8,276 nt of DNA from Ignavibacteria bacterium UBA6688 (GTDB lineage Bacteria; Bacteroidota; Ignavibacteria; UBA10030), in contig DKJQ01000297.1 of assembly GCA_002454845.1 (NCBI GenBank), forward strand, positions 1 through 8,276, given 5' to 3'. The position numbers and the translations under genes were made by a program. Within the stretch, counting starts at the first letter, position 1, and every line of letters starts with the position of its first letter. This document shows positions 1 through 6,498 of this stretch, piece after piece. The notes beneath the pieces are model-generated. The model searched no databases. It saw nothing but the letters and a program-made list of their open reading frames with translations, and was not told the DNA's origin.

Positions 1-660
1 CGCGTCATCGCCCATCACCAGCATGTCGTCCGTGTCGACAAAGAGGTCAAAGAAGACGTCCGTGAGGAAGTCCAGGGAAAAATCCTCGAAGCATTGAAGA
101 GCCGTATCAGCTCCATCGATGCGGTCATCCTCGAAGACTATAACAAAGGGGTGATTGTGAAAGGTTTGATAGCCGAGCTTATCGCCCTCGCGAGAAAAAG
201 CGGCAAGATTGTTACCGTCGATCCGAAGTTCCATAATTTTTTCGAATACAAGAACGTCACCGTGTTCAAACCGAACCGTAAAGAGACGGAGGAAGCCTTG
301 AGCTGCCGCCTCATTAATAAGGAGAGCGTTGAGCAGGCCGGACACACCCTGGTTGACCGCCTGAAGGCGGAGAATGTGTTGCTCACCCTCGGCGAGCGGG
401 GGATGTCGTTGTTTGAGAGCGCAGGAGGCGTAACACACGTTCCAACCACTGCCCGGAACGTCGCCGATGTGTCGGGGGCGGGTGATACGGTGATCTCCAC
501 GCTCACGATGGCGCTGGCCGCCGGGGCGAATGTCCGGGAAGCATCGATGCTGGCCAATGTTGCCGGAGGAATCGTCTGCGGGGAAGTGGGCATTGTGCCG
601 GTGAATCCCTCCGTGCTTCGCGAAACGGCGTTGCATCTTGCCAACGGTGGGGGGGCGTAA
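1..660 (+). CDS. rfaE1: D-glycero-beta-D-manno-heptose-7-phosphate kinase (RfaE1/HldA), 3' part
   Basis: This is the C-terminal 219 codons of a PfkB/ribokinase-family sugar kinase; the 5' end lies outside the window and, from the usual family length of about 330 residues, roughly 110 residues are missing. The enzyme phosphorylates heptose 7-phosphate at C1 with ATP, in the cytoplasm, toward ADP-heptose for the LPS inner core. Seen in the sequence: the opening RVIAHHQHVVRVDKE resembles the RfaE1 segment around RVIA..QQVVRVD; ILEDYNKGV and VDPKFHNF (near nt 127-236) match the family's DYxKGV and VDPK blocks; FKPNRKE matches TPNxKE. The PfkB signature DVSGAGDTV lies at nt 466-492, with the expected catalytic Asp codon at 484-486. 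The frame is open from base 1, so the ATG/TTG codons inside are not starts. The gene ends at TAA 658-660, overlapping the adenylyltransferase start. A run of seven G sits just before the stop. The E. coli counterpart is the N-terminal half of fused HldE. Confidence 0.93.
   Translation, partial: RVIAHHQHVVRVDKEVKEDVREEVQGKILEALKSRISSIDAVILEDYNKGVIVKGLIAELIALARKSGKIVTVDPKFHNFFEYKNVTVFKPNRKETEEALSCRLINKESVEQAGHTLVDRLKAENVLLTLGERGMSLFESAGGVTHVPTTARNVADVSGAGDTVISTLTMALAAGANVREASMLANVAGGIVCGEVGIVPVNPSVLRETALHLANGGGA
649..655 (+). repeat. G7 homopolymer at the rfaE1/rfaE2 junction
   Basis: Seven consecutive G residues encode the last glycines of RfaE1, three bases before its TAA. The codons read GGT GGG GGG GCG TAA. 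If the reading frame slips back by one base here, it continues GGC GTA ATG into rfaE2 without meeting a stop. The tract is also G-rich sequence just upstream of the rfaE2 ATG and might give weak Shine-Dalgarno pairing. Whether it slips in the cell, varies between strains, or reflects a homopolymer miscall cannot be decided from the sequence. Confidence 0.6.
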
Positions 661-1142
661 TGGGCGAGGTTCTTTCACGCGAGGCGTTGGCTGCCGTCTG
701 CAAACAAGTGAAACAGGCGGGGAAGAAAGTCGTCTTTACCAACGGGTGTTTTGACATCCTTCACCGCGGCCACGTCGATTATCTGACGCGCGCAAAAGCG
801 CTCGGCGATGTTCTTGTCGTTGGTGTCAACGCGGATGAATCGGTCCGGAGGCTGAAAGGTCCCGACCGTCCCGTGGTCGAGCAGGATGACCGTGCGGCGG
901 TGCTTGCAGCGCTCGCAGCGGTCGATTACGTCTCCCTCTTTGAAGAAGAGACGCCGTTCGAGCTCATCCGGGCGATCGTTCCCGATGTGCTGGTAAAGGG
1001 GGCCGATTGGTCCGTGGACGCCATCGTCGGCAAAGACGTGGTTGAAGCGGCAGGGGGAACGGTGCAAGCTCTTGAATTCCTTCCGAACCGCTCCACCAGC
1101 AAAATTATTCAAAAGATCACCCGGACCGCAACTCCTCACTAG
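660..1142 (+). CDS. rfaE2: D-glycero-beta-D-manno-heptose 1-phosphate adenylyltransferase (RfaE2/HldC)
   Basis: This 160-residue cytidylyltransferase-like enzyme transfers AMP from ATP to heptose 1-phosphate, giving ADP-D-glycero-heptose, the precursor of inner-core LPS heptose. The Rossmann-type nucleotidyltransferase fold is marked by VVFTNGCFDILHRGHVDYL, with the HxGH catalytic motif HRGH at residues 35-38. Other family blocks are VGVNADESVRRLKGPDRP, the DYVSLFEEETP stretch, DVLVKGADW and, near the C terminus, RSTSKII (residues 144-150), the ATP-binding counterpart of the ISSTxII-type motif. The length is normal for a stand-alone RfaE2 and corresponds to the C-terminal domain of E. coli HldE. 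The ATG at 660 shares its A with the TAA of rfaE1, which suggests translational coupling in one operon. The stop TAG (1140-1142) lies inside the CTAG end of a palindromic repeat, so the last residues (RTATPH) could have been affected by its arrival. The phosphatase and epimerase of the pathway are not in this window. Confidence 0.95.
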   Translation: MGEVLSREALAAVCKQVKQAGKKVVFTNGCFDILHRGHVDYLTRAKALGDVLVVGVNADESVRRLKGPDRPVVEQDDRAAVLAALAAVDYVSLFEEETPFELIRAIVPDVLVKGADWSVDAIVGKDVVEAAGGTVQALEFLPNRSTSKIIQKITRTATPH

Positions 1143-1274
1143 AGACCTGGTCGAAGAGTCTCGCCACCAAGGCACTAAGACACAAAGGCTCTCAAAATGG
1201 AATAAAAATAAAATCATTTCCTTCGTGCCTTTGTGACTTTGTGGCAAGCGATAGGTTTTCGTCCGGATCTCTAG
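1139..1274. mobile_element. MITE-like palindromic element, copy A
   Basis: This 136-bp imperfect palindrome starts on the rfaE2 stop codon. The outer ends are CTAGAGACCTGGTCGAA (1139-1155) and TTCGTCCGGATCTCTAG (1258-1274); 14 of 17 positions are complementary, and CTAG stands at both extremes. The inner arms are 1163-1188 and 1220-1245, complementary at 21 of 26 positions, with an AT-rich loop between. Each inner arm is built of three 8-bp units of the form CACNAAGN. No open reading frame of note and no transposase are inside. A second copy with the same ends lies at 6128-6253. Transcribed, it would form a long hairpin after rfaE2 and could shield or end the mRNA. Its size, terminal inverted repeats and repetition point to a nonautonomous element or REP-like sequence; the name MITE is an inference. 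Confidence 0.7.
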
Positions 1275-1313
1275 AAGGGTCTAAAGCCCCTGTTAGTCTC
1301 TTGGATACTTCAG

Positions 1314-1359
1314 AACCCCGACCTGCCCCGAAGGGGTGGCTTCGCCAAAGGTCGGGGTT
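1314..1359 (+). other. Predicted three-way-junction structure (nested inverted repeats)
   Basis: A perfect 11-bp closing stem, AACCCCGACCT (1314-1324) with AGGTCGGGGTT (1349-1359), encloses two small perfect hairpins side by side: CCCC-GAA-GGGG (1326-1336) and TGGC-TTC-GCCA (1337-1347). The result is a compact Y-shaped fold in RNA or a cruciform in DNA, with only one or two unpaired bases at the junction. The architecture is visible by inspection. It matches no RNA family that I recognise. It may be a REP-like dispersed element or part of a structured leader ahead of tamB. Because the stems are palindromic, the strand is uncertain. Confidence 0.65.
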
Positions 1360-1371
1360 ATGCACGCGCCC

Positions 1372-1398
1372 TTTCGGGTATGGATTTGATTCCCGAAA
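1372..1398. other. Hairpin, 7-bp perfect stem
   Basis: TTTCGGG (1372-1378) pairs perfectly with CCCGAAA (1392-1398) around a 13-base loop. It lies between the three-way-junction structure and the terminator-like stem, so the three may belong to one structured unit. There is no U-run after it, so it is not a terminator by itself. No function is assigned. Confidence 0.5.
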
Positions 1399-1413
1399 AC
1401 CGTTGCGGGATAT

Positions 1414-1443
1414 CACCCCTTAACGAGCTCATGGGGTGTTTTT
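1414..1443 (+). terminator. Terminator-like hairpin with T5 tail upstream of tamB
   Basis: CACCCC (1414-1419) pairs with GGGGTG (1433-1438) around a 13-base loop, followed at once by five T (1439-1443). The form is that of a short Rho-independent terminator in the + direction, 44 bases before the tamB ATG. The short stem and wide loop make it weak. It may end read-through from the heptose genes or from a short structured RNA, or act as an attenuator for tamB. Confidence 0.4.
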
Positions 1444-1487
1444 CAGACAACGTTCGTGTGTTTCGTGGGTGATCAGTTCCCCCCATC

Positions 1488-4400
1488 ATGAAAAAAATCT
1501 TCCGATCGACATATTACTTAGGGGTCGTTGCGATTTTCCTGGTCGTGGCGGTTCTGGGCTTTACCCAGACAAACACCTTCCGACACTACCTCCGTCAAAT
1601 GATTATCGAGAGTGTCGGTTATGGGATAGACAGTGAGTTGCGCCTGAACCGGATTGAAGGGAACCTCCTGACCGGCTTCTGGGTCGATAGTGTGGCGGTG
1701 TACGAGTCGGGCTCCCTGGTGCTGTTTGTGGAACGTCTTGAGGCGCGGTACGATCCTTTGAGTGTTTTTGTAAAACGTATTTCCCTCTCCCGCGTCAAGC
1801 TGGTCCGTCCGGCGTTCTTTCTCCGTCGTTCCTCCGAAGGCGTTTGGAACACGACCGGGTTCTCGAAGCCTGCCTCCCCTGATTCCCCCCCCGATTCCAC
1901 CTCCGCTTCGAGCCCTTCTTCCTGGGTCATCAACATCAGGCAGGTGGAACTGCAGGAAGGAACCTTTTCAATCCTCGATTCGGTCGCGATCCGACAGCAG
2001 GAAACAGACGGAACGACTCCGGCACCGGACGAGTTGAATTATGCCGACCTTTCCCTGGAAAGCGTCACGCTTGACGCGGGAATCCGCATCAGCGGTGGCG
2101 CGCTTTCCGGAACCATCCGTTCGTTCTCCTTTGTTTCCGCTGCGCCCGGCTTCCGTGTGCAGAAAATAAGCGGCGACGTGTTTCTCTCCCCCACAGAAGC
2201 GTCGGTACGTTCCCTGGACATCAAAACGGACCGGTCCTTTCTCCGCATCGATGCGCGGGTTCAGAAGGCGGATGTGACGGCGCTCGCCGATCTTGGGGAA
2301 TTGCGCGATGCCCCGTTCAGCCTGAGCCTGAAACTGAACACCCTCGACCTTGCAGAACTGAAACGGGTGGTCGGGCCGTCGCTCTCCTTCCTGGACCGCT
2401 CGGTGAGATGCGATCTTGAGGCGGAGGGGACGTTCAAGAACCTCGAGGTGACATCGTTTCACCTGCAGACATCGCGCTCCTCTGTGAATCTCGCAGGGAC
2501 GATCACGAATCTCCATGCTCCGGAGGAATTGGAGCTCGACTTTGCATCCCTCAACAGCACGATCGACGCACGTGATCTGGGCGAGGTCCTTCCGGGGCTC
2601 CGGTTGCCGAATCTCGACAGCCTCGGCCTTGTCAATTATGACCTCTGGGTGAAAGGCCGTCCGAACCTTGTCTCCGCCCGCCTCGCCTTCTCTTCCCAGG
2701 CAGGATCGGTGGGCCTGGAAACAACCATCGATTCGAGGGGTAAGGAACTCTCGTATGAGGGGACCGTGAAGGCGGAGGGTGTGAACCTGGCGCCGCTTCT
2801 CCACGATAACAATCTGACAAGCAGCCTGAACGCCACCATCGACGTCAAGGGGAGCGGAACAACCGTGGCAGCGTTCCAGGGAACGATGACAATGCAGATC
2901 GACACTTCCCAGTTCCGGGGTATGCGCGTAAGACCATCCACCCTGAGCGTGGGTGCCTCAGAGCGGACTCTACGCTCGAGATTAGTGGCAAGCCTCGGGC
3001 AGGCCCGCGTCGACCTTGCGACAAACTTTGCTTTTCTGAACAACGACTCTGTTTCGTACCGCGTTCTTGGAACCGTCGGATCCCTGAACCTCGCCGAGCT
3101 CCTGAGGGATGCCCGTTACCAGAGCGATCTTTCGTTTGAAGTCCGCTCCAGCGGCGTCGGTCTCGACCCCGAAGGAATGCGGGGAACCCTGGACATCCTT
3201 TTTTCCAACTCTTCGTTCAAAGGGGAGAGCTTTGACCGGTCCGTGCTGAACGTGCGATTGAACACGGCAGACCGCGAACGGCAGACCTTCCGTCTTCAGT
3301 CGGACCCCGTGGATCTGGACATCACCGGCACTTTTACACCCAATACTTTTCGCGCAGCGGTCGAGCAGGGGGTGACGATGTTCGGTGAAGCGGTGGATCG
3401 CCGTTTTGTCTCGTTGGATTCGTTGCAGTCCACCATTCGCATGGTTCGCCCTCAGGGGACGAATCAAGCCGGCAACACTGCTCTCCCTCCTCCAACCGAT
3501 GCCGCCTTTACACTCAGGGTGAAGGATGCGCGACCGATCGGGGCCATTCTGTTCAAAGACCTTCGGGGAAACCTCCGATTGTCCGGATCCATTACTGGGA
3601 CTCCTTCCGGCATCAATTTTGGCGGTGAGGTCCTGGCAGAGTCTTTTCACTATGCGGACGAAAGTACCAGCCTGCAGATTGCCAACTCCGATCTTTCATT
3701 CTCCGTTAAGGGGCTCTCTCCGGAGTTGGTGTTTGAGGACCTGGTAACGACGGTGGAATTCCGGGCACAGGAGTTCATGCTGGACTCGGTGCTCTTCTCC
3801 GGGATTTCGACCGGAATATTCTGGCAGGGCGACTCGAGCACTTTTCAGGCGACGGCCCTCATCGATTCGTTTGCCCGTGTGGACATGCGGGGCGTCTCGG
3901 CCTTCGATTCAGGCTCCCTCGCCATCCGGTTGGAACATCTTCTGGTGGACATCGATTCCTATGCCTACGAAAACATCGATCCTGTCCGCCTGAAGCTGGG
4001 GGCAGACGGTTTCAAGATCGATAACCTCTGGATGCGTCATGAGGTTGAGGAGTTCTACGCCGACGGGTACTTTGATCCGGCAGGAACATCAGACCTGAGA
4101 GTCTCCCTCCGGAACTTTCTCCTGAACAATATGCGAAACTTCTCAAGCCGGTTCGACGACGGCCGGGGCGGATCGCTGTTCAGAGGCATCGTCAATGCCG
4201 AGGCGGAGTTCAAAGGGAGGTTCGAACAGCCGAGACTTTGGCTGACGTTGAATGCCAACGGCGTTCGGTACCGGGAAACGGTGTTCGGCCAGATCACGAG
4301 CCGCTCGTCCTATGAGAACGGCATGCTGCAAACCGATACACAGTTCCGGAGCCGGCCCGAACAGGCAACCGCCCCCCCCGATGTCCTGGTCGCAGGGTCT

Positions 4401-6131
4401 CTTCCGTACCACATCGCCTTTCGATCGGCCCGTGGGGACAGGCCGGTCGGGACCATGGATCTCGCCGTACGGACCGGCGGGTTCCAGTTACAGTTCCTCG
4501 AGCCGTTTATCAGTGAACTCAAGAATATGACCGGGAGCATGGTCTGTGACATGAAATTGGGGGGAACCATCTCGTCCCCCACCTACGACGGGTTCATGGA
4601 GTTACAAGGGGCGAGGTTCCTCTTTCTGCCGCTGAATATTTCCTACATCGTCAACGGCCGTTTTATCCCGAGCGGGCGACGTATTGCCCTGGAGGGGGTA
4701 ACGGTCGCCAACATTCCGCAGGATCGTCCGGACGGGAGCTTGACGGTGAACGGAACGTTTACGCTCGAGGGACTCAAGATCCGGGACTTCGATCTGCTCG
4801 CGAACGGACAACTTCTGGTTATGAAGGAATCCGCGCGGCGGCCCGGGCAAAACCTGTTCGGTGATCTCTTCGGAGCCACAAGCTCATCCGGTATTCAATG
4901 GAGAGGAGCCCCCGAGCGCTCCTTTGTGACCGGCACCCTGTTCATCCGCAACGCCAATCTTACATTCCCTCCCACGAGGGAATTGCAGGAAATCCCAGGC
5001 AACAGGATTACGATCCGCCGTATTTCCGGGGAACAGGAACGGCAGGAACGATCCCTCTCCGATCCACCGATACCGGATGCGACCCCGCTTGCCTCGCTCA
5101 GTAACGTGACCGATGGTCCCCCAGCCGCGCGGGCCGATGCAACCGCGACCAATCCTTTCGCGGCTGACGGAAGGAACGGCCTGGCTGCCGATTCCGTTGA
5201 CCAAACGGACACCTCTTTCCTCGATTATATCGTGTACGACCTGATCATCGAGACGCAGGGAATCACCCAGGTGCGGTTTGTGTTTAACAACCTTACCAGT
5301 GAGGAACTTTTTGCGGACCTGAAAGGCCGGGCGACGTTTACGAAGGAAGGGGACCAGGTAAGGCTGGTCGGGGAGGTGGACCTCGGCAGCCGTTCGTACT
5401 ACAACAGCATCTTCAAGAAATTGGATGCGACGGGGAAGATCAATTTCACGGGGAGTCCGTTTAACCCCGAGCTGGATGTTGTCGCCAGGTACGAAGGAGT
5501 GTACACCAGGGCGGGGGGCGATTCAACAGCAAGTGCCGCCATCAACAGTGAACTCAATATTCCTGAGGACACACGGAAGGTTATTGTTTCGCTCGTGATC
5601 ACCGGCACCAGGGAGCAACCCCGGGTCAGGACGGAACTAGCCTTTGAAACAAATGACGGCAGGATCGTCCAGGCTACCGGTGATGTGGAGGCGAATGCCC
5701 TTTCCTACCTTGTGACCGGCTCCTTCCGCAATGAGCTGACGCAAAGTGAACGGGGATCCCTGATCAGCACATCGATCCTGGGTGGACTGACCTCCTCCGT
5801 TCTCTCCGGCCCCTTGACCGAGTTCCTGCGAAGGGAATTGGGAGTGATCAGGTCTGTCGATGTGATTTATTATGGAGGGAATTTCCAGGAGTCGGCTGAT
5901 GTGCGCGTGACGGCGGAGTTGGGGGACGCGGTTGTCCGGCTTGGCGGAAGGATCTTGAATGACATCAATAACACCAATGCAAGCATCCAGTTGCCGATGA
6001 GCGCCCTGCTCGGGTCTGAGCGGTGGAGAAACCTCATCCTGGAAGCGGAACGCAGGGTGGAAGGGGTCGAAACGATCGAGCAACGGCGGGAATCGAAGGG
6101 GATCCGCCTGCTGTACCGGATCACGTTCTAG
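1488..6131 (+). CDS. tamB: TamB-family (DUF490, AsmA-like) envelope protein
   Basis: This 1547-residue protein has an N-terminal signal anchor (K2, K3 and R6 followed by a hydrophobic span at about residues 8-25) and a very long periplasmic region rich in alternating beta-strand pattern, as in TamB/YhdP-type bridge proteins that span the periplasm and are implicated in lipid transport and outer-membrane assembly. After the anchor, RLNRIEGNLLTGFWVDSV and RISLSRVKLVRPAFFLRR are typical of AsmA/TamB N-termini. A Pro/Ser/Asp linker occupies residues 127-145. A second Asp/Ala/Pro/Thr-rich linker of about 60 residues (1181-1240) precedes the C-terminal DUF490 domain, which includes VSLVITGTREQPRV and ends in the aromatic RLLYRITF. 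It is longer than E. coli TamB (about 1259 residues). An in-frame TGA at 1470-1472 leaves the ATG at 1488 as the first start; no clear Shine-Dalgarno precedes it. No Omp85/TamA partner gene is adjacent. The stop TAG lies within the CTAG end of repeat copy B. The family is sure; the transported substrate is not. Confidence 0.88.
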   Translation: MKKIFRSTYYLGVVAIFLVVAVLGFTQTNTFRHYLRQMIIESVGYGIDSELRLNRIEGNLLTGFWVDSVAVYESGSLVLFVERLEARYDPLSVFVKRISLSRVKLVRPAFFLRRSSEGVWNTTGFSKPASPDSPPDSTSASSPSSWVINIRQVELQEGTFSILDSVAIRQQETDGTTPAPDELNYADLSLESVTLDAGIRISGGALSGTIRSFSFVSAAPGFRVQKISGDVFLSPTEASVRSLDIKTDRSFLRIDARVQKADVTALADLGELRDAPFSLSLKLNTLDLAELKRVVGPSLSFLDRSVRCDLEAEGTFKNLEVTSFHLQTSRSSVNLAGTITNLHAPEELELDFASLNSTIDARDLGEVLPGLRLPNLDSLGLVNYDLWVKGRPNLVSARLAFSSQAGSVGLETTIDSRGKELSYEGTVKAEGVNLAPLLHDNNLTSSLNATIDVKGSGTTVAAFQGTMTMQIDTSQFRGMRVRPSTLSVGASERTLRSRLVASLGQARVDLATNFAFLNNDSVSYRVLGTVGSLNLAELLRDARYQSDLSFEVRSSGVGLDPEGMRGTLDILFSNSSFKGESFDRSVLNVRLNTADRERQTFRLQSDPVDLDITGTFTPNTFRAAVEQGVTMFGEAVDRRFVSLDSLQSTIRMVRPQGTNQAGNTALPPPTDAAFTLRVKDARPIGAILFKDLRGNLRLSGSITGTPSGINFGGEVLAESFHYADESTSLQIANSDLSFSVKGLSPELVFEDLVTTVEFRAQEFMLDSVLFSGISTGIFWQGDSSTFQATALIDSFARVDMRGVSAFDSGSLAIRLEHLLVDIDSYAYENIDPVRLKLGADGFKIDNLWMRHEVEEFYADGYFDPAGTSDLRVSLRNFLLNNMRNFSSRFDDGRGGSLFRGIVNAEAEFKGRFEQPRLWLTLNANGVRYRETVFGQITSRSSYENGMLQTDTQFRSRPEQATAPPDVLVAGSLPYHIAFRSARGDRPVGTMDLAVRTGGFQLQFLEPFISELKNMTGSMVCDMKLGGTISSPTYDGFMELQGARFLFLPLNISYIVNGRFIPSGRRIALEGVTVANIPQDRPDGSLTVNGTFTLEGLKIRDFDLLANGQLLVMKESARRPGQNLFGDLFGATSSSGIQWRGAPERSFVTGTLFIRNANLTFPPTRELQEIPGNRITIRRISGEQERQERSLSDPPIPDATPLASLSNVTDGPPAARADATATNPFAADGRNGLAADSVDQTDTSFLDYIVYDLIIETQGITQVRFVFNNLTSEELFADLKGRATFTKEGDQVRLVGEVDLGSRSYYNSIFKKLDATGKINFTGSPFNPELDVVARYEGVYTRAGGDSTASAAINSELNIPEDTRKVIVSLVITGTREQPRVRTELAFETNDGRIVQATGDVEANALSYLVTGSFRNELTQSERGSLISTSILGGLTSSVLSGPLTEFLRRELGVIRSVDVIYYGGNFQESADVRVTAELGDAVVRLGGRILNDINNTNASIQLPMSALLGSERWRNLILEAERRVEGVETIEQRRESKGIRLLYRITF

Positions 6132-6253
6132 AGACCTGGTCGAAAACCCACTTTTTGCCACAAAGGCCCGAAGACACAAAGAAAAACATTTTCATTTTGT
6201 GAGACCTTGTGCCTTTGTGACTTTGTGGCAAGACTTTTCGACCGGATCTCCAG
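6128..6253. mobile_element. MITE-like palindromic element, copy B
   Basis: This 126-bp palindrome begins on the tamB stop codon exactly as copy A begins on that of rfaE2. The left end CTAGAGACCTGGTCGAA (6128-6144) is identical to that of copy A over 17 bases. The right end TTCGACCGGATCTCCAG (6237-6253) matches the right end of copy A at 15 of 17 and is complementary to its own left end at 14 of 17. The inner arms, 6157-6181 and 6205-6229, pair at 20 of 25 positions. The right inner arm shares 24 identical bases with copy A (6209-6232 versus 1225-1248). The loop is AT-rich and differs from that of copy A. Its right edge is CCAG instead of CTAG and merges into copy C. Confidence 0.7.
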
Positions 6254-6469
6254 AGGCCTGGTGAAGAAAAACTGCCACGAAGGCACAAAGACTTCGTCGA
6301 GCTCAGTCGAGACGGCACCAAGAAAACTTTCGGAATTTCTCTTAAGAATCCAACAATTCTGATCCAAGTTATTCCTGAACGATGCTGTTGCGAATTACAG
6401 AAGGTTTTTCCGAAATAGGGTCTCGTAATTTCCGTTTCTTTTCACTTCATGTCTTAGTGCCTTTGTGGC
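6252..6469. repeat. Diverged or composite palindromic repeat, copy C
   Basis: It starts within the right edge of copy B: CAGAGGCCTGGTGAA (6251-6265) resembles the left end of A and B with one base missing. The inner arms are 6274-6292 and 6451-6469, complementary at 17 of 19 positions, each carrying about two CACNAAGN units instead of three. The interior is far longer (about 158 bases) than in A or B, and no right outer end of the GGATCTCTAG type follows. It therefore looks like a related element with inserted sequence and a lost end. It covers much of the rnr leader. Confidence 0.5.
6292..6315. repeat. Short GTCGAGCTCAGTCGAG palindromic insert in copy C
   Basis: This GC-rich stretch with imperfect dyad symmetry (TCGA-GCTCAG-TCGA core) sits directly at the end of the left inner arm of copy C, where A and B have a third CACNAAGN unit. 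It resembles short dispersed palindromes seen in many genomes, but only one copy occurs here, so its repeat nature is inferred. Confidence 0.25.
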
Positions 6470-6487
6470 ATTAAGAAAGAAATTAAC

Positions 6488-6493
6488 AAGGAG
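6488..6493 (+). promoter_or_regulatory. Strong Shine-Dalgarno of rnr
   Basis: AAGGAG is a near-ideal ribosome binding site. It stands 5 bases before the ATC at 6499 and only 2 before the ATC at 6496, so it favours 6499 as the start. An in-frame TAA at 6484-6486 rules out any start further upstream. Confidence 0.7.
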
Positions 6494-6498
6494 TTATC

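Larger units (their letters stand above)
1143..1487. other. Spacer between rfaE2 and tamB
   Basis: This 345-bp gap has no convincing gene. Its first part is the palindromic element. 1275-1313 shows nothing I can name. 1314-1443 holds three successive stem structures. 1444-1487 leads to the tamB ATG without a clear ribosome binding site. The short open frames crossing it lack family resemblance and read through the repeat and the hairpins. No convincing -35/-10 pair was found, and no tRNA or known riboswitch was recognised. Confidence 0.7.
6132..6498. other. Spacer between tamB and rnr
   Basis: This 367-bp gap has no gene. It is filled by repeat copy B, the diverged copy C and an AT-rich leader. 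Inside the leader are a perfect 8-bp inverted pair, TTTCGGAA (6328-6335) with TTCCGAAA (6408-6415), and a 5-bp hairpin AGAAT/ATTCT at 6345-6360. The rnr promoter presumably lies here, since the palindromes separate rnr from tamB, but I found no pair of boxes good enough to annotate. Confidence 0.65.

Noticed and set aside
1163..1245. CRISPR array suggested by repeated CACAAAGG units
   Set aside because: Units are 8 bp, contiguous and arranged as inverted arms without spacers; no cas gene is present.
1376..1400. tRNA-like T-arm (GGATTTGATTCCC resembles GGTTCGATTCCC)
   Set aside because: No acceptor stem, anticodon arm or D arm can be formed around it; the similarity is local.
1387..1416. Possible sigma70-type promoter TTGATT ... 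TATCAC before tamB
   Set aside because: Only 4 of 6 matches in each box with 18-bp spacing, and both boxes lie in hairpin arms or loops; too weak to annotate.
1241..1423. 60-codon open frame in the rfaE2-tamB spacer
   Set aside because: It spans the end of repeat copy A and the hairpins, shows no family resemblance and no ribosome binding site; its composition is that of the palindromes.
1968..2804. 278-codon minus-strand open frame, and many other antisense frames under tamB
   Set aside because: They are antisense to a gene with clear family features, have no recognisable domains and are rich in Arg/Cys/His as expected of shadow frames in GC-rich coding DNA.
6388..6416. Possible rnr promoter TTGCGA, 17-bp gap, CGAAAT
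   Set aside because: The -10 box matches at only 3 of 6 and overlaps an inverted repeat; no better than chance in AT-rich DNA.
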